The position numbers were made by a program, and so were the translations under genes. From Acanthamoeba lenticulata (Eukaryota; Discosea; Longamoebia; Acanthamoebidae): 64,000 nucleotides of DNA. The notes beneath the pieces were generated by a model. The model was not told the DNA's origin and made no database searches. It saw nothing but the letters and a program-made list of their open reading frames with translations. The first letter of the stretch is position 1, and the number at the start of each line of letters is the position of its first letter. Positions 32,403 to 43,102 of the stretch are shown in pieces. The stretch lies in the NCBI GenBank assembly GCA_002179805.1, contig NAVB01000315.1, positions 1 through 64,000 of the forward strand, read 5' to 3'.

Positions 32403-35400
32403 ATGGCCTCTTCTGACGCGTCTTCTCGCATGGCCTACCTCTTCCTCCTGCTCCTTACGCTTGCCTTCACCCTTCCAGGTTTGTGGCTTTCCTTCTCCTT
32501 CTCCTGGCCAGCGAGAAAAGCTCGCCCTAAAGCGTCGAATCCACTTCAGGGACAATCGGGCAACAGGTGCGAGGCGCAGGCGCCGAGGTGGGCGTGGGTG
32601 CCTACTCGGACTGGTACTCGCTGTACAAATACAAGGCTGGAGAGCTGGGCTTCCAGTACAAGAGCGTCTACAACCTCACCGAGGGTATCGCTGGGTTCAT
32701 CCGAGGCGACTACGACTTCCTCGGGACCGACGCACCGCCAGATGACCTCGACCCCAGCTTTCTACTTCTTCCTGAACTCGGCTCGGCTCTTGCTGTCGTC
32801 TACCGCATCAGCTCCATCCCTGCCGAAGCCCCAGCTTTGCGGCTCACTCGGGAGCTGCTGGCGCGCATTTGGTACCGTCTCAACTCGTTCCTTATTTCTC
32901 ATTTCCGCTTCCTAAACGCTGCCAACACCTTGCAACGTGCGAACACAGGCTGGGCCAAGTGACGTCGTGGAACGACACCGAGATTCGCGCAGCCAACCCT
33001 GCGCTTGTAAACTACCTGCCCGAGGCGCCCATCAAGCTGGCCTGGGTGCCGCCCGAGTATCGTGCCCTGACCCAAGTGTTTGTGCGCGGCCTGGGCTCCT
33101 TCATGGTGGACATCGACAACGCCACGGCACAGGCCCTCATGGTGAACCGCACACTGGCCTATCTCCCGCCCGTGCGTGCTGGGAACGCGACAAGCTTTAC
33201 CGCGTTCATCGATGCCGATCTGCCGTCGGTGTTCGGCTACACACTCGCGACAGACAACGTGCTCACCTACGTCAACAACGACACCTTCTTCATCACCTCG
33301 TTCCTCACCGTCGCCCAATGTCGTGTTGCCCTTCTTCGCAACCGTGCGGGTATGGGCGTCCCTGGCCTCGCCAGAAATACCTCCTCCCCTGCCTCGTTTT
33401 CCATTTTCCGCGTTCACTGGCGATCGAAGACTTGTTTTCTTTCTTTTTTTAACTCCGAGCTCTGTGTCGCGCACAGGCGTGTATGTGGCCCCGGCGGTGT
33501 CGGGCGTGCGGGCCGCGATGAACGACTTTAGCCCGACGGACCGGGACACCAACTCGTTGCCGAGGTGGATCCTCGACGGCCCGGGCGTCGACTCCTACCC
33601 ACTGTCCCACCTGGGCCACGTGATCCAGCGCCAGGACTTTGTGGCCGACGACTGCCTCGGGACAAGCACCTATCTCGACTTTGTGACGTGGGGCCTCACC
33701 AACGACGCCGTCGGGCAGCACATCGAAAATTTTGGCTACTCGGCCCTAACGACCCCGTTCCGGATTCGCGTGGTCAACCTCCTGGCCACGGTCACCTGCA
33801 CGCAGAGCGGGCCCAACCAGCAGCAGTTCTTGTCTACGACGTCGCTCTCCGGGACCGGCCCGGCGGCGCCGCACGTGACGGGCTGGGCCTTTTACTTTGA
33901 CAAGACCTTGACTTCGCTCACCACCCAATACTTTGCCGACGGTTCGTTGGCCAAGGCCGGGCCTGGGCTGAGGCGGTCTTGATACTCAAGGGCGGAGGGG
34001 CAGGTGATGGCAAGGAGCAGATGATGGCGGGCAACGTGGACTTTGGCGGCGCCACAGACTACCTGACGGACGCGGACTATGCCAGCTACCCTGACTTCCA
34101 ATACATGTGCGTTCCTAACATTCTTGGCCACGCGGAAGCACAAACTCACGGAAGGGGTGGATCTCGGCCAGACCGGTCGGCGCCTACTCGATCAACATCG
34201 GCTACAACCTGCCGGGCATCGATGACCTGGTGCTGGACGTGAATACCCTTGCTGGGATCTGGTACGGCGCCGTCCTTGGCCGCGTGCGGCTCCACAGAGA
34301 GATCTCACCTGCCTTGGTCCACACCCACAGGGACGGCTCGATCAGCAAATGGAATGACGTCGCCATCCAGCGGTTCGCTCCGGCCCGCCACCTTAACCTC
34401 AGCTCTTGTGGTCTCACGGCGTCTTCATCTCTTCGCAGGTTGAACGTAGGGAAGACTTTGCCTAGCGCTAACATAACGGTCGTGCTGAGTAGCCCCGACG
34501 ATCACGCCTACGCCTTCAAGCTGGCGCTGGCCAAGGCCAACGCCACCTCCGCCTCCTCCTTTGCCCGACGAGCCGACGCCTATCCGGTGGTCGCCACCGG
34601 CCGGGTCGTGACGGCGACCCCTGAAAGTACAGTCTTTCATGTCGCCTTGCTCGCTGGCGTCTTCATGGAACTCATCACCGGCGGCGCTACAGCACTCGCG
34701 TCCACGGTCAACGCACAGGACTACAGGATCACCTACCTGCCCAGCTTCCTGTCCGGTTCCTACAGGGCGTCGTACCCCTCGGTGACCGAGGCCTCCCTCC
34801 TGCTGCCCTCGGGCGCCATCGCCAGCCCGACCATCGCCGTGCGCATTTTCCCCACCAATAACTAGGCTTGGCTTGGCTAAGGAGCTGACCTGACCTGGCC
34901 TGAGGCACAGGGCATCGAGGCGGCCATGGCCGAAGCGCCCGCGTTTGACGAGCGGTTCACGACCGACCTGGTCAACGTCAATCCGCAGAACAACGCGACA
35001 TGGCCCATCTCGGCCTACTTTTACCTGATCGTGGCCAAGTCCAGCATGAATAACGCCCAGCGAGCGGGCTACTTGGCCGACTGGATCTGGTGGATCGTCA
35101 CGCAGGGCGCCCACTTGGCCAACCTCAACCGCAGTACGTGAGGCCTTCCCAGCGCTCTTGGCTCTTAGTAGTCGACACAACGCCTGAGCCCATGTCCTGT
35201 CCAGTGGTGCTGCCGGACGACACCACGAAGCGCAGAATATTGTCGACGCTGGTCGAGATGACCGCCCAGGGCGCCTACGTCAGCTCGTACTATGGCTGCG
35301 CCAATGACGGTCTCATCTGCTCCAACGCCGGGACGTGCGTAGATCACGTGTGCAACTGCAATGCCAACCGCACGGGCGAGTTCTGCGAGCAGGTCAAGTC

Positions 35401-38400
35401 GAGCAGCGACGACCTGAGTAGCGCGGCCGTGATCGGCATCGTGCTGGGCGTCGTCCTGCCGGTGGCCTTTTGCCTGCTGCTGTGCCTTGTCCTGCTCGTC
35501 CTTTTCGCCATTTTCTACAGCCGCCGGCGCGGCCGGTCCGAGGAGTGGCTCGTGGACCCCAACGAGATCGAGTTTGGCGAGGTGCTGGGCTCCGGCGGCT
35601 ACGGCGAGGTCCGCAAGGCCGTGTGGCGCGGCACCGAGGTGGCCGTCAAGACCATGCTCGCCGTCCAGGCCACCAACGAGTTGCGAAACGCGTTCATTGA
35701 CGAAGTGCGGCTGATGACCACGCTGCGCCACCCGAACGTGGTCCTGTTCATGGCCGCTTCCACCAAGCCGCCCAAGATGTGCATCGGTTCGCCCCTCCCC
35801 CGGGAAAAGCGAAAACGATAAAGAATGAAAGAGCGACTTACGCGTTGATGGTGGTGCAGTGATGGAGCTGATGTCTTTGGGCTCGCTCCACGACGTCTTG
35901 CACAACGAGCTTATCCCCGACATCCCGTTCCAGCTGCGCACCAAGATCCTAAGGCAGGCCGCTCGAGGCCTCCACTTCTTGCATTCCTCCGGTACTGGCA
36001 TTTTTCATTGTTTTTAAGCGGCAGAATTTCTTGTCTTATTTCGTTCGCTCCACAACCAGGCATCGCGCACAGGGACCTCAAGTCGCTCAACCTGCTGCTT
36101 GACAGCAAATGGGTGCGTGCCTCCCACTTGGGTCCAGCTTGCTTGTTTGCCAGTGACTGACTGCCTGTGGCTTGTATCATGCAGAACACGAAGGTCTCCG
36201 ACTTTGGCCTGACGCGGTTCAAAGAGCAGATGAAGCGCGCCGAGCAGGAGCAGATGTACGGCATGCAGGGCGGGTCCGTCCACTGGACCGCGCCCGAAGT
36301 GCTCAACGAGTCCAACCACATCGACTATGAGAGCGCCGACGTGTACTCCTTTGGCATCATCCTGTGGGAGGTCATCACGCGCCAGGACCCCTTCGACACC
36401 ATGAGGCACGTCGGATTATCCCAAAGAATGCATTGCATTCTTCACATTTCTCACGTCCTTGCTCGGGAAACAATAGCCCCGCGGCCGTCGCGGTGGCGGT
36501 GCTGCGGGACGGCCTGCGGCCGCAGATTCCGGGCGACGCGCCGGAGGACTACGCGGGCCTGATGACCAACTGCTGGGACGTGGACCCGTCGGTGCGCCCG
36601 CGGTTCCTCGAGGTCATGACCCGGCTCGACGCCATGGCCGAGCGCCAATCGAGCACGACGGGCCACGGCTCGTGGACCACGAGCAGCACTGCTGGCCACC
36701 CGTCGATCCTCGGCTCGGCCGTCAACAGCTCCCATTCGGGTACGACGACCTGCTCATCGCCATCTGTGGAGCGCGGCTGACGGCTGACCGCGCCGTCGTC
36801 ATCATTCTCGTCGTCATCATCGTTGCAGCCCACTCGAGCCGCTCGTCCGAGCCTGGCGTGCGCGCCGCGGTGGGCCACGGCGGGATGCGGGTGCCCCCGG
36901 GCCCGCAAGTGGTGATCGTCTTCTCCGACATCGTCCGCGCGCGGGCGCTCTGGGACCACTGCCCAGAGGCCATGAAGGACGCCACGCTCCTCTACAACGC
37001 GCTTCTCCGCCAGGCGCTCGTCCAGTTCCACGGCTATGAGGCCGCCTTTTTCAAGTAATTCCCTTTCTTTATTTTTTGATTTATTGCATTCCTTTTTTAA
37101 ATTCCTTTCATATATTTAATCATTTTAACGATTTTTGCCGACAGGGACGGGCACAACGGGGAGGGCGCCATGTGCGCGGCCTTCCAGACGGTGGAGGCCG
37201 CGGTCGAGTGGTGCGTCCACGTCCAGAACGAGCTGCTCACGGTCGACTGGCCCGCCGAGCTGCTGACCCACCCGGCCGCGGCCGAAGAGTGGGGCGACGT
37301 GGACGACCGGCTGCTGTTCAAGGGCCCGCGCGTGCGCATGGGCCTGCACGTGGGCGAGCCTCGGCGCGCGGCCGACCCGCTCAGCCGCCGCGTACGGTTC
37401 TCCGGGCCGATGGTCAACACGGCGGCCCGCATCACGACGATGGCCCACGGCGGCCAGGTCCTCCTGTCCGAGGCCGCCTGGGCCGTCATCAAGGACGCGT
37501 CGCCGTCGACCCAGAAGGGCGACCGCCCGCGCGCGGCCTGCGTGGGCCGGTTCGACCTGCCGGACAGCCCCGAGGGCGCCCGCCTCTTTGAGCTCCGCGT
37601 CCAGAACCTCGAGGGCCGCTTCTTTGGCGGCATGGGCGCCGCCCGGCCGGCCAAGGGCCACAACGACAACGACGACCCCGACGCGGACGTCGACGTCGAC
37701 CACGACGACGATGACGACAACGATGACGACAGCGAGCGCGAAGAGGGCGGCGCGATGGAGCGTCTGCTGACGACGCAGGTGGGCGATCCGCTGGACCAGG
37801 AGGACAGCTACCTGGCGTCGGCCAACCTGTGCCGGTGGATCATCGACTTTGGCGAGATCCAGCTCGGGAAGCAGGTGGGCGTAGGCAGCTACGGGACGGT
37901 CCACCACGGCCGCTGGAAGGGCATCGACGTGGCCGTGAAGCGGTTCATCAAGCAGAAGCTCACCGAGCGGCGGCTGCTCGAGTTCCGCGCCGAGATGGCC
38001 GTCCTGGCCGAGCTGCACCACCCCAACATCGTCATGCTCGTGGGCGCCTGCGTCAAGCAGCCCAACCTGTGCATCGTGACCGAGTTTGTCCAGCGCGGCA
38101 GCCTGCAGGGCCTGCTGGCGGCCCGCGGAACCAAGCTGCCCTGGCAGCAGAAGCTGGTCATGCTGCGTTCGGCCGCCCGCGGCGTGCTCCACCTCCACCG
38201 GCTTCAGCCCACGCCCATCATCCACAGGGACCTCAAGTCGTCCAACCTGCTCGTGGACGAGAACATGGAGGTCAAGGTCACAGACTTTGGCTTTGCGCGC
38301 CTCAAGGAGGAGAACGCCACCATGACCCGCTGCGGCACGCCCTGCTGGACGGCGCCCGAGGTCATCCGCGGCGAGCACTACTCGGAGAAGGCCGACGTCT

Positions 38401-38738
38401 ACAGCTTCGGCATCATCATGTGGGAAGTCCTCACCCGCCGCGTCCCCTTTGCTGGCATGTACGTACATTCCAATCATCCTCAGGCAGGCCTGGAATGCTA
38501 TCGACGCTGACGTTATTATCAACATATGTGTGTATACAGGAACTTCATGGGCGTGTCGCTCGAGGTGCTCGAGGGCAAGCGGCCGCCGGTGCCTTCCGAC
38601 TGCCCGGAGGCCTACAGCAAGCTCATGAACCGCTGCTGGCACCCCAAACCGGACAAGCGACCAGACATGGCCGATGTGGTGACCTTCCTGAGCAAGCAGA
38701 TTGCGGGCGACAGTGTTCTCATTGCTGACCTCGCCTGA
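32403..38738 (+). CDS. Receptor with two PstS-like domains, EGF-like module, TM, kinase, cyclase-like domain and second kinase
   Basis: The signal peptide [17 protein letters not shown] begins near 32432. PstS-like domain 1 spans roughly 32560-33960 ([37 protein letters not shown]). PstS-like domain 2 spans 33979-34870 ([52 protein letters not shown]). An EGF-like module ([20 protein letters not shown]) sits near 35330, then a TM helix to about 35515. Kinase 1: [50 protein letters not shown]. The class III cyclase-like domain (36900-37600) has [25 protein letters not shown] and [10 protein letters not shown]. An Asp-rich linker precedes kinase 2: [45 protein letters not shown]. About twelve introns. 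Both kinases keep Lys, HRD and DFG. The ligand is unknown. Confidence 0.85.
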
Positions 38739-38913
38739 TCTGCGTGGCCTCATTACCCATGGCCATCTCAATATGGATTGTTTAGCACTTTCCCTCTTGC
38801 TGCGTTACTTAGGCACGGGCCAACACATGTGTGCACGCGCCGACGTTGCCCACCAGTACGGTGATCGCCAGACCCATTGGTCAGCGCCACTCGATAATGA
38901 AACTCGCTGAAGT

Positions 38914-38941
38914 CGCACAAGCAACGTGTCTTGCTTGTGCG
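38914..38941. repeat. 11-bp perfect hairpin followed by TTTT between convergent genes
   Basis: Arms CGCACAAGCAA (38914-38924) and TTGCTTGTGCG (38931-38941) flank a 6-nt loop, between the receptor stop (38738) and the orphan gene's stop (38984). It may mark 3' ends of either transcript. Confidence 0.7.
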
Positions 38942-38983
38942 TTTTAGGTCTGATTATTATTTATTCTTTTCTTGTTTTTAAAA

Positions 38984-41021
38984 TCACAAAGAGAAGACCA
39001 GGAGCTGAGTGGCCCAGCCGGCGCTCATTTGCGAAGCAGAGCTGGCCGACTGTTCGTTCACAACCGTGATGGCGGACATCCCGGCGCCGCTGCTCGTGTC
39101 GACGCCATCCGCACGCTTGAACATGAAGAGGCCCTCCTCGGTCGTCGCACGCGCGGCCCTCTTGTTGCTGTTGGGCAGAGGCGCCTGCGAGACCTGCGAG
39201 ACTAGGTGGAAGTAGTATGTGTGCGGCTGCGCGTCGGACACGAGCGGCAGCGCGTTGATGCCAAAGCCCGAGTGCACCGTCTGGCCGCCGGTCCACGAGG
39301 AGCTGGTGGGCTGGACGAGCGTCCAGCCCCACACGCGCGACTTCTGGGTCGACCCGGCGGGTACGTTGGTGTCGGCGATGCCGCCGACCGAGACGTTGTA
39401 GAGTAAGAAGCGGTGGCCCAGCGCGGCATGACACCAGGCACGTCCTGCGCGCAGCCGGCGCCCGGGTTGATCGTCGGCACGAAGCCGGCGACGGGCGACC
39501 AGCAGACCCACGCGCGCTGGAGGGTGAAGATGTAGGCCGAGACGTCCTTCGAGTCGACCAGGAAGCTGTGCCTGACCCAGATCTTCTCGCCCGAGCTGAA
39601 GGTGGGCGACAGGAGGCCGTCGGCGTTGCCCGTGTCGACCATGTCGTTCTGCGAGCGGAAGAAGTTGACCTTGGACTGCACGGCGAGCTGGCCCAGGTCG
39701 GTCGAGTTGGCCGCCACGGCGTCAATGATCAACTGCGCCTGGAGCGGCAAGTTGGGCGTGCTCAGCGCGTTCCACTGCAGCGTGTAGGCACCGACGAACT
39801 GGCGGTTGTAGGCGTCCATGTCGTTGTCCAGCTGCGCCAGCGTGAGCTCGTTGATGGTCACGCGCCACAGAATGTGTGCTGGGTGTCGGGGCAGTGCGAG
39901 TTGTCCGACACGCGCTCGAGCGTGGGCGCAACCGTGTGGCCGGCCTGGTGCGGGTAGCTGGCCAGCTGGAAGTTGTTGAGGTTGGGCGTGTTGGCCGAGT
40001 TGGGGTCGCTGATGATAGTCTCCACCGAGAGCGTGAGGCCCTGGCCGCGCGTCACGCGCATGTTGTCCACCGAAACCTGCGGGAACAAGCGAGCGGGTAA
40101 GCAAAAGTGGACCCTAAGCCCAAGACAAAGCGCCGCACCTGGAAGGCGAAGGCCGACGACGTGGTCCTGATGTTGGTCACGGTCTGCTGGATGCGGAAGC
40201 TGAACGGGTAGGTGTAGGTGACCTGGTGGTAGCCCTTGGTCTTGTCGTTGATGTCTCGCGGGCGCAGCGCCGCCACGTAGAGCGTGGCCGTGTAGTTGAG
40301 CCCGTTCGCGGTCGCCGCCGGGTTGGGTTGGCCGTTCTGCACACCGAGCGTGAGCACACACAAGCCAGCAGTGTTCACAAACAGGCAAGAGGCTGCACGT
40401 ACGCGCTTGCAGTCGCTGTTGCTGTTGGAGATGAGGTTGACCGTGGGGATGGTGGCCCTGTACTTGACCTTGTCGCAGCCGGCGGCCTCGATGGTCCACT
40501 TGGCGCTGTCCTTGTACATGGGGAAGAAGGTCGGGCCGTTGAGCGCCGGCGCGACGGGCGAACCGACGAGGCTAGTGGTGAAGGTGGCTCGCGGCTGAGA
40601 CTGCCACCACTGCGGGAAGCTGACGTCGGTGAAGGCCGAGCTGTCGTGGTTGCTGCACGTGCGGCCAGTGCCGTCCGCCGAGTCGGCGTTGTTGTCAAAG
40701 TCAAAGAAGTCGATGACTGCATAACAACAGGCAGTTGAGGAGATTGTCAGGCAAAGAACACCAACAGGAAAAAGAAGAAGAAGAAGGACGTACACCAGGC
40801 GCTCTGGTTGCGCAGGTAGGAGGCGGTGACCTCAAAGTGGATCTCCAGCTGGTCCAGTGTGATGCTCACCAGAAGACGACCACGCCGGAGCCGTCCGGGG
40901 CCGGATTGTCGATGCGCAGCGGCAGCACGTCCACCTCAGCTACAGCTCCAGCGGAACAGGAGCAGATCGCCAGGGCCATGAAGACCAGGACGGCGACCAC
41001 CGCCTTGGCTGAGAACGCCAT
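38984..41021 (-). CDS. Secreted protein of unknown function
   Basis: Not recognised. The start MAFSAKAVVAVLVFMALAIC (41021) is a clear signal peptide. Seven or more exons read into DVLPLRIDNPAPDGSGVVVF, QLEIHFEVTASYLRNQSAW, FIDFFDFDNNADSADGTG, TFTTSLVGSPVAPALNGPTF, KYRATIPTVNLISNSNSDC, TYTYPFSFRIQQTVTNIRTT, LTLSVETIISDPNSANTPNL, INELTLAQLDNDMDAYNRQF, KIWVRHSFLVDSKDVSAYIF and VWGWTLVQPTSSSWTGGQTV, ending TQLLVFSL. The beta-rich pattern, N-glycosylation sequons (NYTA, NVSV, NATA-like) and several cysteines fit an extracellular beta-sandwich protein. The final residues are not long enough for a membrane anchor. It converges with the kinase receptor gene. Confidence 0.65.
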
Positions 41022-41509
41022 CACTTGATCACTCACTGGAAGTCTGTTGCTAGTTGTCGTTGTCGATGGAGCCCTGAGTAGGTTATTGTTGTTATGACTC
41101 TGGCTCTTGGCTGCTTGTTGTTGTTGTTGTTTGCTGGTGGAGAAGAATCAATGCCAAAGGAACCGTGCCTTTTGTACTTGAGGGTGGGGACGTACATGGG
41201 TGCTGGTTGCTGGTAGCAAATCCAAGGAGGAGCTCCCAGGAGTCCATGTTGGATCATAGCGCCTGTGGTGCCCTCTCTGAGGAACCTAAACTCATTTGGT
41301 TCACGACAAAGCTGACCACTGGGCAACCACGCACTGGGACGAATAATCTCCTGGCCATGTTCTGGTCCAATTGACGGAAGCATCCAGTAGTGCAATTCAT
41401 TCCTTGGCAATTTTCTCAGTGGCCATGGGGGATAAACCAAAAAATAAAATATAAAAAGGAATAAAAATATAAAAAAGGAAAAAGAACTCTCTTCATTGCA
41501 GTGTCGGCA
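41022..41509. other. Intergenic region upstream of the secreted orphan
   Basis: 488 nt with (TTG)n near 41117-41133 and AT-rich sequence at 41440-41485. No gene or RNA structure was recognised. Confidence 0.45.
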
Positions 41510-42976
41510 TCATGCGCCGATGATGTACTCCACAAACTTGGACCACGTCGAGTCGCTTCGCTTGGGCGCCTTGGTCCCGTAGATATCTACCTGCTGCCTG
41601 CACGTCGATGCAAGGTGGCCACCTCGCCGGGTCAGAAACACAGCTCTGTGGAGAGGAGAAGAGGAGAAGAGAAGAAGGGGGGCGCACAGGGTCGACTTGG
41701 CCTGCGACGGCGCGTTGAGCGGCCGCGGGAACTCGGCCAGCGACGATGCCGAGCCCGAGGCGACACCCGAGGCCAGCGCCGCGGCGTCGGTGCACTCGGT
41801 CACGCCCACCATGAGGTTGCCGCCAAACGTCTTCCCATTACGGGACAGCGCTTGTCGCGCCTGTGTCTTTGTCTGAAACCTGATATAAAAAAAGCAAAAA
41901 ATTAAAAAATTAAAAAACAAGAATTTTGAAAAAAGGTTGCAAGGCGGAAGGAGAAACGAACTGGATGTGCATCCAGTTGCACTGGCCCAGAGGCGTCCGG
42001 TGGCGCACGACCTCGCCGATCTCCTGGAACAGCTTGAGCACGTAGGACGCCTGCGATGGCGGGAACCCAAACACGGTGACCCACGTCCCGCTCTCCACGT
42101 CCGACTCCTCGCCGCCGCCGTAGCCCACCGGCGACGACCTGATGCACACGTTCCCCCACTTGTCGGCACATGGAGACATGGCTCGAGGGGTGAGGCAGTA
42201 CGAACCCCACGGGGTACATAGGCTCGCCAGGATGCGAGTTCAGGTCATCTGTGTCGGCATCCATGTCCTCGTCCTCCAAATGATCGTAGAGGCTGCGCGT
42301 GGGCGGCTGCTCGGCGCCCGGAGCCCTATTCACGAGTAACAGAAACCAGGTCAGAAGGCTTCACCAACGACGCCAATGATAATGAAATGATGAACCGTTC
42401 AGAGTCTGAGGTGCGCTCGTCGCTGACCTGCGGCCTACGAAAGGGTGTGAAACCTGCCGCCGTGGGCGTGTAGCCAGGCGTGGCGGGCACGCTCATCTCG
42501 CCGAAACGCCCACGCGCAGGCGTGGCGGCGATGGGTGTAAAGGCCTCATCGAAGCCCACATCGCGACTGGATGAAACAAATGGTGAAATTCAGCGTCCTG
42601 TTTGTACGTCAGTTGTGAGAAGAGAAGATTTTACCTTCGCGTGCGCTCCTGGCCCGCCAGTCCGCGAGCTGAGGGATTGTACTGTAATAAGAAATAAAGA
42701 TGGGTGAGGAAAATGCTTCCATGATGACTTCGCGCCCACGTACCGGAGTGGCAAAGAGGTAGGACGTCATGGTTGTTCGCTGGGCTGTTCGCGAACCATC
42801 AGCTGCCTCAGTGCCTGCGATTGCGGGCCGCAATCACGAAGCGATTTGGCATTTTGAGCCGATTAGTGACGTGCAGCTTCGTTTGATCACACATCAGAAA
42901 GGCGTGTACCTGAACCCATGCTCGGCCTGCGCTGCATGGGCGTCTGATCACCGTAGTCTCCCGCACCCCACATCAT
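41510..42976 (-). CDS. NUP35: Nucleoporin Nup35/Nup53
   Basis: Inner-ring nuclear pore protein. The start MMWGAGDYGDQTPMQRR is at 42976. FG-poor, proline/threonine-rich exons (VGFDEAFTPIAATPARGRFG) lead to the diagnostic Nup35-type RRM: TWVTVFGFPPSQASYVLKLF, NWMHIQF, QTKTQARQALSRNGKTFGGN and LMVGVTECTD, split by an AT-rich intron near 41880-41960. The last exon ends DSTWSKFVEYIIGA, the C-terminal amphipathic helix with which Nup53 proteins bind the nuclear membrane. About seven introns. Its start is 126 nt from that of the ZCCHC8-like gene on the other strand. Confidence 0.9.
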
Positions 42977-43102
42977 GATGGTGAAATGGAGGTTGGTCGC
43001 GCTGAATTTACGTTTTATGCGCGACGAAAAAAAAGGCGCCAAAGCAAAACTTTGGAATAAAAAAAGAAATTCGTTAATAAAACAATTAAAAAAAAATAGA
43101 AG
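42977..43102. promoter_or_regulatory. Divergent promoter NUP35 / ZCCHC8-like
   Basis: Only 126 nt separate the two start codons. The core is A/T-rich with A-runs (43024-43100). Confidence 0.5.

Noticed and set aside
37125..38771. 548-codon open frame on the minus strand
   Set aside because: Antisense to the cyclase and kinase 2 exons, which carry all catalytic motifs; composition typical of a GC-rich shadow.
38914..38941. Bacterial-type rho-independent terminator
   Set aside because: Hairpin plus T-run looks right, but the locus is clearly eukaryotic with spliced genes, so it is listed only as a hairpin.
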